Positions 32,789 to 41,805 of a DNA stretch of 64,000 bases are shown here, piece by piece. This DNA is from Clostridium_S neuense. Its GTDB lineage: Bacteria; Bacillota; Clostridia; Clostridiales; Clostridiaceae. The notes below the pieces were generated by a model, which worked only from the letters and a program-made list of their open reading frames with translations, had not been told where the DNA came from and did no database searches. Position 1 is the stretch's first letter; each line of letters opens with the position of its first letter. The DNA is taken from NCBI RefSeq assembly GCF_045310695.1, contig NZ_JBJIAA010000021.1, forward strand, positions 22,527-86,526, read 5' to 3'. The position numbers and the translations under genes were made by a program.

Positions 32789-35290
32789 TTATAAAACTGT
32801 ATTTAAATAGCATCCTGTACTTTCCTCAAATTCACTTTTAATTTCTTCTAATTTCTCATTATTTCCGTTTTCTAAACTCAAAGTAACCTTCATAGCCGCA
32901 AGATTAAAAGATGGATTCTTTTTTAGCTTTATTCCTTCTTTTGCACAAAGTCTTACTACAATATTAATAACTTCATTTTGATTTACAGAATTTGATATAG
33001 ACATGTTCCAGCCTATGCTCTTTGCAATAAGCCCTATTTTTCCCGAATATTTTCTTCCTATTATAGGTGAAATAAAACTAAGTTCCATATTTCCTTTAGA
33101 TTTAATACTTTTCTTGTAAGGCTTATGCTTTTCACCTTCAAAACAGGTATCTATATATTTTAGTGCCTCATTTTGCTCCATCACAGGTGAATTTCCCGCT
33201 GGCATTACGCAGCTATCGTTAATTGCAGTTTTTATACTATTACTACCTTTAAGAACTACATCAAAGCCAGTTTTATTTTTAAATTCTTCTTTTTCAGCTT
33301 CAAAACCTTCTACCTTATCATCAGTTAAAACTAAAACCTTATTGTCATTAAGCAAAAATGATATTTTCTTTATATTTAAATTTAAGAATAGACTTCTTAT
33401 TAAATTTTCTAAAGCATTATTGTTGGTTTCCTTATTTATTTCAACCTTCCATTGAAATTCACTTTCAAAATCAGCTATAATATTATTTATATCCGCATTT
33501 ACTGCTCTTGGAAAATCAAAAACAAGTATTACCTTTTTCTCTCCCAATTTAATGCTTATCTTTTTAAAATCATATCCATTAAAATATTCTCTAACTAAAT
33601 CATTTATTTCATTTGGTTTTAATTCTTTAGGCCTAAGTTCCTCTTCTACATCTTCCTTTGACCTTGCTTTAAACATAAAAAATCTTCTAAGATCATTTTC
33701 AAAGTATGGTGAATTTAAAAGAACGTTTTTCATGCTTTCAAGCTCCATAGAATTAAAAAGTGCATTTCCCTTCCATATAACAAGAAGCTCTTCTATAGTA
33801 AATAGCCTTGCATTGTAGTTTTCACATACAAATTTCCAAAGCCCTTCTACATTTTCCTCACTAATTTCGTCCTTGTTATTTAACAAATACTCAAGCTGCC
33901 TTTTTAGCTGTTTTCTAGGAACTCTTATATTTACCTCTATTGTTTCTCCGTCCTTAGGCACGTATACCCTTCCCGCTTCTTCACTGGCTATTTCACCTGC
34001 AAGACCTTCAATAACACTTTCCTCCCCATGAACAAGAAATATATTCCTTGAACTAAGCTGCCCAGCCAGTGCCTTTATCTCATTCTTATCACTATGAGCT
34101 GAAAGTCCAACCTTCTCTATGTTACATTTTACAGGAATACTCTTCCCATTTATATCCATAGTTCTCTCCTCTTTAGGAAGTTCTATGAGATTTAAAAGTT
34201 TTCTACCTGGAGCTTCTTCATCTTGATATCCTGTTATAACAATATACCCGTTTTCCATCCCTGCTATTTTTTCTCCGTAATACTGGCTAGGGCCTCCTGT
34301 CATCATCCCAGAACTTGATATAATAATTACTGTTTCCTTGGAATTTAAAAGCTTTTCTCTTTCTTCTTTATTCTCTACAGGAGAAATATTATCATCATAA
34401 AAAGGTTCCGTTCCCCTTAATATTTTTTTACCAAGACTTCCTTTTAAATAAAGTGGATTATTTTTATATACCATATTTATGTTTTTTATCATCCCATCAA
34501 CATAAACTTTAACCTTAGGGAGCTTACCTTTATTAATTGCACTTTTTATAATTAACAAAACTTCCTGTGCCCTACCTAGTGCAAAAGCCGGAATCAGCAT
34601 TTTACCATTATTTTTAATACATTCACTTACTACATCTATTAACCTATCTTCTTCTATTTCTCTATTACTGTGAAGTTTATCTCCATAGGTTGATTCAAAT
34701 ATTGCTGCATCCGGTCTTAGCTTAGGTATTTTTGCACCTTCAATAGATCTTTGTTTAAATATAGAAAAATCTCCAGAGTAAAAAAGGCTTCCTTCCTTTG
34801 AGGTTATGTATACCCCGCTTGCCCCTGCAATATGTCCAGCCTGATAAAAACTAAGCTTTATATCCTCTGCAATTTCAAATTCAACTTGATAATTAATTGT
34901 AAAGATTCTATCAAGCATATTTTCCACATCTTTTTCTGCATAAAGAGGTATCTCAGCTTCTCTGCTGTTCATAATTTTTAAACTGTCGTAAAGAAGTACC
35001 CTTGTAAGATCCTTAGTCATGTTGTTCATATAAATTCTGGCATTAGGATATTCCTTGCTTATTAAAGGAAGTGCCCCTATGTGATCCATGTGCGCGTGAC
35101 TTATTATAATTATATCTGCACCGCCATTTTCTTGAATGGTACTAAAGTCTGGCAGTATATCTTTAGACGCTCCCTGCCTTATCCCACAATCTAGAAGAAT
35201 GTTCTTATCCATAACCTTAACAAGCATGCAGCTGGCACCAACTTCTCTTGCTCCACCTAAAAATGATATTTTCAAGTTTTCCACTTCCAA
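32789..35290 (-). CDS. Beta-CASP metallo-beta-lactamase nuclease-like protein with long C-terminal extension
   Basis: 833 residues. Residues 1 to about 460 hold the MBL core (motif 2 SHAHMDHIGALP, later GHIAGASG, SGDFS) and beta-CASP signatures (FALGRAQE, SSGMMTGG, VGLSAHSD, HGEE), as in CPSF/YSH1-type RNA endo- or exonucleases. The remaining 370 residues are not part of that family and contain two similar 'KKxxFLLNDNKVLVL / GEKKVILVFDFP' alpha-beta units. Zn ligands look complete, so it should be active on RNA. The ribosome binding site (AGG) is weak. A transcribed leader with terminator lies 115 bp upstream. Confidence 0.82.
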   Translation of the reverse strand: MEVENLKISFLGGAREVGASCMLVKVMDKNILLDCGIRQGASKDILPDFSTIQENGGADIIIISHAHMDHIGALPLISKEYPNARIYMNNMTKDLTRVLLYDSLKIMNSREAEIPLYAEKDVENMLDRIFTINYQVEFEIAEDIKLSFYQAGHIAGASGVYITSKEGSLFYSGDFSIFKQRSIEGAKIPKLRPDAAIFESTYGDKLHSNREIEEDRLIDVVSECIKNNGKMLIPAFALGRAQEVLLIIKSAINKGKLPKVKVYVDGMIKNINMVYKNNPLYLKGSLGKKILRGTEPFYDDNISPVENKEEREKLLNSKETVIIISSSGMMTGGPSQYYGEKIAGMENGYIVITGYQDEEAPGRKLLNLIELPKEERTMDINGKSIPVKCNIEKVGLSAHSDKNEIKALAGQLSSRNIFLVHGEESVIEGLAGEIASEEAGRVYVPKDGETIEVNIRVPRKQLKRQLEYLLNNKDEISEENVEGLWKFVCENYNARLFTIEELLVIWKGNALFNSMELESMKNVLLNSPYFENDLRRFFMFKARSKEDVEEELRPKELKPNEINDLVREYFNGYDFKKISIKLGEKKVILVFDFPRAVNADINNIIADFESEFQWKVEINKETNNNALENLIRSLFLNLNIKKISFLLNDNKVLVLTDDKVEGFEAEKEEFKNKTGFDVVLKGSNSIKTAINDSCVMPAGNSPVMEQNEALKYIDTCFEGEKHKPYKKSIKSKGNMELSFISPIIGRKYSGKIGLIAKSIGWNMSISNSVNQNEVINIVVRLCAKEGIKLKKNPSFNLAAMKVTLSLENGNNEKLEEIKSEFEESTGCYLNTVL

Positions 35291-35404
35291 TCCTTACCTA
35301 TATATTATTTACTACTTTCAAATTAATTAAAAATCCTTTTCATGCATTTAGCTTACATAAGTAACAATGCATTGTGAATTATGTTCTAAAATCAACACAT
35401 GTAA

Positions 35405-35440
35405 TTATATAAAAAGCCCCTATCCAAGCTGGATAGGGGC
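35405..35440 (-). terminator. Strong rho-independent terminator
   Basis: GCCCCTATCC - AGCTT - GGATAGGGGC, a perfect 10-bp GC-rich stem (35416-35440), is followed on the minus strand by TTTTTATAT. No annotated gene ends here, so it terminates the short transcript or acts as an attenuator. Confidence 0.85.
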
Positions 35441-35545
35441 ATATTTCCATATTATGTTAGCCATTTTTGGCATGTTGGTCAAAAGTTTAATTATTTTACC
35501 GTTATTTTATACTTATATATTATAGTAAAAATGCAAGTCTGTCAA
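35405..35545 (-). ncRNA. Short transcription unit: small RNA or attenuated leader of the MBL gene, with 17-codon ORF
   Basis: On the minus strand TTGACA (35540-35545) and TAATAT (35517-35522) are 17 bp apart, a strong promoter. About 75 nt downstream begins a perfect terminator hairpin. The predicted RNA is about 105 nt. It contains an ORF MPKMANIIWKYAPIQLG (35473 to 35420) whose last codons lie in the terminator stem; no good ribosome binding site precedes it. It could be an sRNA, a small protein gene or a leader controlling read-through into the MBL gene 115 bp further on. Confidence 0.5.
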
Positions 35546-35669
35546 CTAAAATTTAGATATTTTAAGAAAAATCTAGAAATATTATTGGGATTACTTTGAC
35601 ACCCATTGCACTATAAAATAAGCCTTAAATGGAAACTTTCGTTAAAGGCTGTTTATCTATATAATTAAT

Positions 35670-35885
35670 AAGCACAGAAACCAGAGTACAAAGTACAGAA
35701 CACAGAGTACAGTGAAGGATGTTTTTTCTCCACTACCGCCGCGAAAAACCTAAAACTTAATGCTTGCGCATGGCACAAAATATAAAATTCGGCACAGCTG
35801 ACACTATTAAGTTTTAAGATTTACCCGAAGGAAACGAAAATTAAATCCACATTCACTCTACTCTTTACTCTCTGCTCTAGAAAAG
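35670..35885. repeat. Dispersed palindromic repeat family 1, copy 1
   Basis: Outer ends AGTGAAGGATG and CATTCACTCT, inner pair AAACTTAAT and ATTAAGTTTTAAGATTT, with GC-rich hairpins between. The 5' flank holds the degenerate CAGAGTACAAAGTACAGAACACAGAGTACAG and the 3' flank CTCTACTCTTTACTCTCTGCTCT. Related copies lie at 38450-38645 and 52218-52396. It directly precedes the ABC exporter operon. Non-coding, likely MITE-like. The rest of the 35290-35898 gap holds the small transcript. Confidence 0.7.
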
Positions 35886-35897
35886 TGAGGTGTTTAA

Positions 35898-36872
35898 ATG
35901 ATTGAATTAAAAGGAATTTCTAAATCCTTCAAAGTTGCCAAACGAAATGCCGGACTTGGTAATGCTTTTAAAGCTCTGTTCAATAGAGAATACGAAGTAG
36001 TAAAAGCTCTTGAAAATATATCCTTCACAATTAATGATGGTGAAATGGTTGGCTACATAGGACCAAACGGTGCTGGAAAAAGTACCTCAATCAAAATTAT
36101 GTGCGGAGTTCTTACTCCTGATAGTGGAGAATGCATTATAAATGGACGTACTCCTTGGAAAAACCGTATAGCTCATGTCCGTGAAATTGGAGTTGTATTT
36201 GGACAAAGGAGTCAGCTCTGGTGGGATGTACCTGTCATTGACAGCTTTGAATTAATACGCGATATGTACAAGATTAACGAAAAGCTTTTTAAGACCAATT
36301 TAGATGAGCTTTCCCAGCTTCTTGATTTAAGTGAATTATTAAAAACGCCAGCGCGAAATCTAAGTCTTGGTCAACGTATGCGTTGTGAAATTGCTGCTTC
36401 TCTGCTGCACAATCCAAAAACATTGTTTTTAGATGAACCAACTATAGGTCTTGATGCAGTTTCCAAAATAGCTGTGCGCAAGTTTATTAAAAAGCTGAAC
36501 ACTGAACATGGTACAACAGTTATTCTTACAACCCACGATATGCAGGATATTGAGGCACTAACCAATCGTATACTGTTAATCGGCAAAGGGAAAATACTAC
36601 TTAACGGAGGCCTAGATGAATTAAAAAAACATGCATCGGAGCGCAAAACACTTGTGATAAAATACAGCGGCAAAGTACCTAATATTTGTGCAGGAATGTC
36701 ACTTATTGAAGCTAGTGAAGGGCAAGTCGTAATTTCCCTTGATCCATCACTTTTACAGGTTTCAGATGCAATTGCATATTTTGCTGCGCAGACGGAACTA
36801 CTTGATGTTTCAGTTTCTGACATCTCTACTGAAGAAATGGTTGCATCTCTTTATAAGGAGTATAGCATATGA
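35898..36872 (+). CDS. ABC-2 exporter ATPase (COG4586 type)
   Basis: 324 residues with Walker A GPNGAGKST (about residues 57-65), the family-typical FGQRSQLWWDVPVIDSFEL insertion, signature LSLGQRMRCEIAASLLH and Walker B TLFLDEPTIGLDAVS. The 'QRsQLWWDlP' stretch identifies the COG4586 subfamily, which works with two permeases of the kind encoded next. It starts after GTGAGG and overlaps the next gene by four bases (ATGA). Family members export drugs or other compounds; the substrate here is unknown. Confidence 0.87.
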   Translation: MIELKGISKSFKVAKRNAGLGNAFKALFNREYEVVKALENISFTINDGEMVGYIGPNGAGKSTSIKIMCGVLTPDSGECIINGRTPWKNRIAHVREIGVVFGQRSQLWWDVPVIDSFELIRDMYKINEKLFKTNLDELSQLLDLSELLKTPARNLSLGQRMRCEIAASLLHNPKTLFLDEPTIGLDAVSKIAVRKFIKKLNTEHGTTVILTTHDMQDIEALTNRILLIGKGKILLNGGLDELKKHASERKTLVIKYSGKVPNICAGMSLIEASEGQVVISLDPSLLQVSDAIAYFAAQTELLDVSVSDISTEEMVASLYKEYSI

Positions 36873-37672
36873 AAGCCTATTTATGTTTTTTTAAGATTCG
36901 CTTTATAAACGGTCTTCAATACAGAACTGCTGCCTATGCTGGAGTTGCCACACAATTTGCCTGGGGCTTTATGTATATAATGTTGTACCAAGCTTTGTAT
37001 AAAAGTAATCCCTCAAAGGCACCTATGAATTTTTCTCAGCTTTCCAGTTATATATGGCTTCAACAAGCATTTTTAGCACTTTTCATGACCTGGTTCTTAG
37101 ATAATGATATTTTTAATTTAATAACAAGTGGAAATATAGCTTATGAACTATGCAGACCTTTTGATATATACAATACCTGGTTTGTTAAAAGCTGTGCTGT
37201 GAGACTTTCAAGAACACTCCTGCGATGTTTTCCGATACTCATTATAGCTTTTTTCTTGCCAGCACCGTATAAATTTAACTTACCAAATTCACCAGCCTCT
37301 GCTTTATTATTTTTAATTACAGCCTTTTTAAGTTTTATAGTAGTAATTTCCTACTGCATGCTGGTTTATATATTTACCTTTTATACAGTATCACCTATTG
37401 GCGTGCGACTTGCTCTTGTAATGACAGCAGATTTTCTTTCTGGAGGTCTTGTACCACTGCCATTTTTACCTGACTGGCTCACAAAATATATTTATATATC
37501 ACCCTTTGCTGCAATGCAGAATGTTCCATTTAGAATTTACAGTGGCCAAATTCCAGTGAGTGAAGCCCTTTCTCCTATAGCTTTGCAAATTCTTTGGGCA
37601 ATAGTTTTAATTATTATTGGTAAATTCATAATCTCTAAAGCATTAAAACGCGTAACGGTACAAGGAGGCTGA
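36869..37672 (+). CDS. ABC-2 exporter permease (COG4587 type)
   Basis: 267 residues with about six hydrophobic segments and start MKAYLCFFKIRFINGLQYRTAAYAG. The 'FqYRaaayagi...WG' start and the central TSGNIAYELCRPFDIYNTWF are characteristic of this permease family. It overlaps the ATPase gene and lies two bases before the second permease. The two permeases form a heterodimeric channel with the ATPase. Confidence 0.82.
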   Translation: MKAYLCFFKIRFINGLQYRTAAYAGVATQFAWGFMYIMLYQALYKSNPSKAPMNFSQLSSYIWLQQAFLALFMTWFLDNDIFNLITSGNIAYELCRPFDIYNTWFVKSCAVRLSRTLLRCFPILIIAFFLPAPYKFNLPNSPASALLFLITAFLSFIVVISYCMLVYIFTFYTVSPIGVRLALVMTADFLSGGLVPLPFLPDWLTKYIYISPFAAMQNVPFRIYSGQIPVSEALSPIALQILWAIVLIIIGKFIISKALKRVTVQGG

Positions 37673-37674
37673 CT

Positions 37675-38451
37675 ATGAAATTATATTTAAAGTACTTTTC
37701 AATTCAACTAAAATCCGTAATGCAGTATAAAATTTCGTTCTTTCTTACAACTATTGGTCAATGCTTAACAACCTTTTTCTCCTTCCTTAGCATCTATTTT
37801 TTATTTACACGCTTTGGAAACATTAAAAATTACAGCTTTAATGAAGTGCTTTTATGCTTTAGTACGATTTTTATGTCCTTCTCACTAGCTGAATGTTTTG
37901 GAAGAGGTTTTGACAATTTTTCTTCAATAATATCTGATGGAGGTTTTGACAGAATACTTACAAGACCAAGAAACGAAGTGCTTCAAGTATTAGGTACAAA
38001 AATTGAACTTACAAGAATAGGCAAACTTGTTCAAGCATTAATAATATTTATATATTCAATAAAAACCTGTGGAGTTCACTTCTCGCCCGATAAAATTCTT
38101 ACACTTATATTGATGATAGCAGGTGGAACTTTTTTATTCTTCGGCTTATTTATGATTTCCGCAGTAATCTGCTTTTTCACAATAGAAAGTCTTGAAGTCA
38201 TAAACATTTTTACAGATGGTGGAAGAGAACTTGCCCAGTACCCATTAGACATATATAAAACCTCTGTACTAAGATTTTTTACATTTGTCATTCCATTAGC
38301 CTTTGTTAACTACTACCCTCTTCTATATATAATAGGAAGAAGTCGCAATCCCATTTATATCCTGTCTCCATTAATTGCATGCTTATTTGTTATTCCAAGC
38401 TATGCTTTATGGAGATTTGGCGTAAGACACTACACTGGAACAGGATCATAG
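37675..38451 (+). CDS. ABC-2 exporter permease (COG3694/DUF990 type)
   Basis: 258 residues, six predicted helices, starting MKLYLKYFSIQLKSVMQYKISF and containing ISDGGFDRILTRPRNEVLQVLG, the counterpart of the 'G.id.yLlRPl' motif of this family. It is the third gene of the operon. A palindromic repeat begins immediately after its stop, so the whole operon is framed by repeat copies. Confidence 0.82.
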   Translation: MKLYLKYFSIQLKSVMQYKISFFLTTIGQCLTTFFSFLSIYFLFTRFGNIKNYSFNEVLLCFSTIFMSFSLAECFGRGFDNFSSIISDGGFDRILTRPRNEVLQVLGTKIELTRIGKLVQALIIFIYSIKTCGVHFSPDKILTLILMIAGGTFLFFGLFMISAVICFFTIESLEVINIFTDGGRELAQYPLDIYKTSVLRFFTFVIPLAFVNYYPLLYIIGRSRNPIYILSPLIACLFVIPSYALWRFGVRHYTGTGS

Positions 38452-38645
38452 AAGCAGAGGACAGTGAAGGATGATTTATCCTCCTTTCGTAGAATAAATC
38501 TTTAAACTTATAATTTCAGCTTCGCTGAAGACATACTAAAAAGGTTTGGGCGAAAGCCCATTAAGTTTTAAATTTTCTGCCAAAGCAGAAAATTCTCCTT
38601 CACTCTACTCTCTACTCTCTACTCTTTACTCTCTACTCTAAATTA
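38450..38645. repeat. Dispersed palindromic repeat family 1, copy 2
   Basis: Ends GACAGTGAAGGATGATTT and AAAATTCTCCTTCACTCT are complementary; inside are AAATCTTTAAACTTA / TTAAGTTTTAAATTT and small perfect hairpins (CAGCTTCGCTG, TGGGCGAAAGCCCA, TTTTCTGCCAAAGCAGAAAA). The 3' end is a CTCTACTCT-type tandem repeat. It fills the space between the exporter operon and the helicase gene. Confidence 0.75.
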
Positions 38646-38660
38646 AACGAGGTGATTAAA

Positions 38661-40931
38661 TTGAATAAACATCCTGATTATAGCCTAGAGCTTAAAAGGC
38701 TCAACTATACTCTTGATTATTTAAAAATATACAATAGAGTTATTGCAAAGCAAAAAAACAGTTTAGATTCACAAATAGATTCTCAGCTTAAGCACTTTGA
38801 TCCAGATAACAAAGAACAATTTACTCAGGTTACCTTGAACACTTCCATAAGGGACAGCCTAAATCAAAAAGTTCAAAATGCAGAGCGGTGTCTTTTAAAA
38901 CCGTATTTTGCGCGAGTGGATTTTAAAGAAACAGATGTGGATAAACTTCAAAACTTATATATTGGAAAAATGTCTCTTCTAAAAGAGGAAACTGGTGAAT
39001 TTTTAATTGTAGATTGGAGAGCTCCTATATCCAACCTTTACTATGATGGTCGTATTGGAAAAGCAAGTTATACTTGTCCAGATGGCAATATAAAGGGAGA
39101 AATAAGCTTAAAACGCCAATATATGATTGAAAATGGTAAACTTGAAGATTTCTACGATGTGGATATTACAACAAATGATGATTTTCTTCAAGCATGTTTA
39201 AGCTCAAGTAAGGATAACAGACTTAAAGATATAGTTTCAACAATACAAGTTGAGCAAAACAAAGTCATAAGAGCAAATATGTGGAGACCTTTAATTGTTC
39301 AAGGTGCTGCTGGAGGTGGTAAAACTACAATTGCCCTTCATAGAATTGCTTATTTAATATACACCTTTGAAAAAAAATTAAAACCTGAAAACTTTATGAT
39401 TATGGCTCCCAGCCACTTTTTCCTAAGCTATATATCTGATGTTTTGCCAGAGCTTGGCGTAGAAAACGTTATGCAGACAACCTTCGAAGATTTTGCTCAA
39501 AAAATTATAGGAAGAAAGTTAAAAATCATGCCAAGTACAAAAAAGCTTTCTGACCTCGTAAATTTAAGAGACAGCATAAACTGTGAAAATATAAAAAAGG
39601 TATCAAATTTTAAAGCTTCTCTGGAATTTAAAGCGGCAATACAGAGCTTCATTAAAACAATAGAACAAAATTTCATCCCATATGAAGATTTTAAAATTCA
39701 CACTTTTGTTCTTATTCCTTCAGCAAACATTAAAAGATGGTTTTTAGAGGACTACAAAAGCTTACCTCTAATGAAAAGAGTAAATGAAATAAAAAAGCAT
39801 CTTACAAATAGTATTGAAAATAACAAAGCAAGAATTTTACAAAGAGTTGAAAACTCCTATGATGAAAAACTAAACAAGGTTAGAGATGAAGCTCCAGATT
39901 CACCTGAAAGACGCAAAATTATAATAAAACTAGTAGACGAAAGAGATGCCCTGCTAAAAAACATAAAGAAAAATTCAAAAACTCTGGTTAAAAATTATTT
40001 ATCGAAAATTTCTGTTTTATCCCCGCTTGAATATTATAAAAAGCTGCTAAATGATAAGGCTTTATTTAATAAACTCACTGAAAAATATATAAATCATGAA
40101 CTCTCAGAATTAATAAGAGAAACTTCAAAAGATATCTTAGACAAAAACGTCGTTGAGTTTGAAGATTTAGCTCCTTTAATGTATATAAAATATTTAACTC
40201 AAGGTCTAGACGAAAAAATAAACATAAGACACATAATCATAGACGAAGCTCAAGATTTTAGCCTTTTTCAATTTTCCGTATTAAAAGAAATAATAGATAG
40301 TCCTTCTTTTACAATCCTTGGAGACTTATGTCAAGGAATATACAGTTTTAGAGGAGTTACAGATTGGAACAAAACCGCAGACCTTATCTTTGGAACCAAT
40401 GAGCCAGCTTTGCTAAAACTAGAACAAAGTTATAGAACCACAATCGAAATAATGGATGCTGCAAATTCAGTTATAAGATTTTTAAATAACAAGAGCCTTC
40501 CACTGGCAAAACCAGTAATACGTCACGGCGACCCTGTAACTGTAATGGAAAAAGGTTCTCTAGCTAAAGTAAAAAATGAAATTGAAAAAAATCTGTTAGA
40601 CTTACATAAAAACAAATTAAAATCTGCTGCAATCATATGTAAGACTATGAAAGAGTGCAAGGAACTTAAAAGTCTATTTAAAAATTCAAGTTTCAACATA
40701 CAAATAATAAATGAAAAGGAAAATAATTATGCTGGTGGAATCCTGATAATACCTTCTTATTTAGTTAAAGGTCTTGAATTTGACATGGTTATAATAGCAA
40801 ATGCATCAAAAGAGCAGTATACACCAGACGAACTTGATGTAAAACTTCTTTATATTGCAATGACACGTCCACTGCATAAGCTTTATATCTACTCTGTCGG
40901 TGAAAAAACAGAAATGCTAAGGGAGGTATAA
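38661..40931 (+). CDS. helD: HelD-like UvrD/Rep-family helicase (DNA helicase IV type)
   Basis: About 756 residues. The N-terminal coiled coil is followed by the HelD-specific SLLKEETGEFLIVDWRAPISNLYYDG, Walker A VQGAAGGGKTTIALHRIAYL (about residue 220), motif II HIIIDEAQDFSLFQ, motif III TILGDLCQGIY and motif VI LYIAMTRPLHKLYI. HelD binds RNA polymerase and helps release it from DNA, a role proven in B. subtilis. The start is the TTG at 38661, six bases after GAGGTG; a GTG at 38652 lies within that site. Confidence 0.87.
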   Translation: MNKHPDYSLELKRLNYTLDYLKIYNRVIAKQKNSLDSQIDSQLKHFDPDNKEQFTQVTLNTSIRDSLNQKVQNAERCLLKPYFARVDFKETDVDKLQNLYIGKMSLLKEETGEFLIVDWRAPISNLYYDGRIGKASYTCPDGNIKGEISLKRQYMIENGKLEDFYDVDITTNDDFLQACLSSSKDNRLKDIVSTIQVEQNKVIRANMWRPLIVQGAAGGGKTTIALHRIAYLIYTFEKKLKPENFMIMAPSHFFLSYISDVLPELGVENVMQTTFEDFAQKIIGRKLKIMPSTKKLSDLVNLRDSINCENIKKVSNFKASLEFKAAIQSFIKTIEQNFIPYEDFKIHTFVLIPSANIKRWFLEDYKSLPLMKRVNEIKKHLTNSIENNKARILQRVENSYDEKLNKVRDEAPDSPERRKIIIKLVDERDALLKNIKKNSKTLVKNYLSKISVLSPLEYYKKLLNDKALFNKLTEKYINHELSELIRETSKDILDKNVVEFEDLAPLMYIKYLTQGLDEKINIRHIIIDEAQDFSLFQFSVLKEIIDSPSFTILGDLCQGIYSFRGVTDWNKTADLIFGTNEPALLKLEQSYRTTIEIMDAANSVIRFLNNKSLPLAKPVIRHGDPVTVMEKGSLAKVKNEIEKNLLDLHKNKLKSAAIICKTMKECKELKSLFKNSSFNIQIINEKENNYAGGILIIPSYLVKGLEFDMVIIANASKEQYTPDELDVKLLYIAMTRPLHKLYIYSVGEKTEMLREV

Positions 40932-40939
40932 TTCAACAA

Positions 40940-41467
40940 ATGAATAACAATTACGACCTTATATTATTAACAAGCAAATACTTCAATGAATTATATAACT
41001 GGCAAATTGCAGAAACGCACTTTGATTATTACACCTGCAGACCAGTAAATTTAGCAAATTCATATAATGAGTATACGAATAAACTAAAAAAATCAATGCA
41101 ATGCAAGAAAACTTATATACTTATAAACCAAGATATCTTTAATATACCTTTAGGAAAAATTTCATTGTTCAACTACAACCCAAGAAATCATAGTGCTGAG
41201 TTTGGATATTATATGCCAGAGCCCAATAGAAATAAAGGGCTCGGCAGTATTATGCTTAAACTTTTTATAGCTAAAGCCTTTAAAGATACCACCTTAAACT
41301 TAAATAAGTTATATGCCACCACCTCTTCAAATAACCTTGCTTCAATAAATCTTTTAAAAAAATTCAACTTTAGGCTAGATGGACAAATGAGAGAACATTA
41401 CTGGATTGGTGAAAACAAATATAATCAGCTTATTTTTTCTATACTAAAAAAGGAGGCAAAGCTATAG
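40940..41467 (+). CDS. GNAT-family N-acetyltransferase (RimJ/RimL-like)
   Basis: 175 residues with the acetyl-CoA-binding pattern RNKGLGSIMLKLFIAKAF (about residues 96-113) and ATTSSNNLASINLLKKFNFRLDGQMREHYW near the C-terminus, the typical 'N..S..l.eKlGF..eG..r' segment. This subgroup acetylates protein N-termini, antibiotics or polyamines; the substrate is not predictable. It lies nine bases after the helicase stop and may share its transcript; the GGGAGG site is 13 bases from the ATG, which is long. Confidence 0.8.
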   Translation: MNNNYDLILLTSKYFNELYNWQIAETHFDYYTCRPVNLANSYNEYTNKLKKSMQCKKTYILINQDIFNIPLGKISLFNYNPRNHSAEFGYYMPEPNRNKGLGSIMLKLFIAKAFKDTTLNLNKLYATTSSNNLASINLLKKFNFRLDGQMREHYWIGENKYNQLIFSILKKEAKL

Positions 41468-41479
41468 TTAAATTTGCAT

Positions 41480-41805
41480 TATTCACTGCACTACCGTGGG
41501 AGCGAAGTAACAATGCTGAAGGAACGATTTTAAAAAAATCCTAATAAATCTTGGTTCAAAAATTGTAAAATACTTAGATATTTCAATCTGTCTGAGCATT
41601 TTTTCAGCGAGTAACCATCCACGAGGTTTGGGCTTTGCCCATTATCCTTCTATACCTCGAGCAAGCACTCGCTTAAAATCACCACTTAAATTTATAGGAT
41701 TATTTAAGAGAATACTTTTATCTAGTTCAAGAATCACATGGGCTAAACGCCCAAACCCCTATTGGTTTATGCGACGAAGCATTGTTCCTTCGCACTTTCA
41801 TTTAT
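41480..41805. repeat. Dispersed palindromic repeat family 2, copy 1 (long form)
   Basis: It opens with GAGCGAAGTAACAATGC and closes with GCATTGTTCCTTCGC, complementary ends. The core AATAAATCTTGG...TCAATCTGTCTGAGCATTTTTTCAGCGAG is shared with 55060-55260 (inverted) and 55400-55640. An extra inner part includes GGTTTGGGCTTTGCCC and CATGGGCTAAACGCCC hairpins. It fills the 335-bp gap between the GNAT gene and the AraC gene and is non-coding. Confidence 0.7.

Noticed and set aside
38450..38645. CRISPR-like array suspected from the CTCTACTCT repeats
   Set aside because: Units are about 9-10 bp, contiguous and without spacers; they form the edge of a palindromic repeat.
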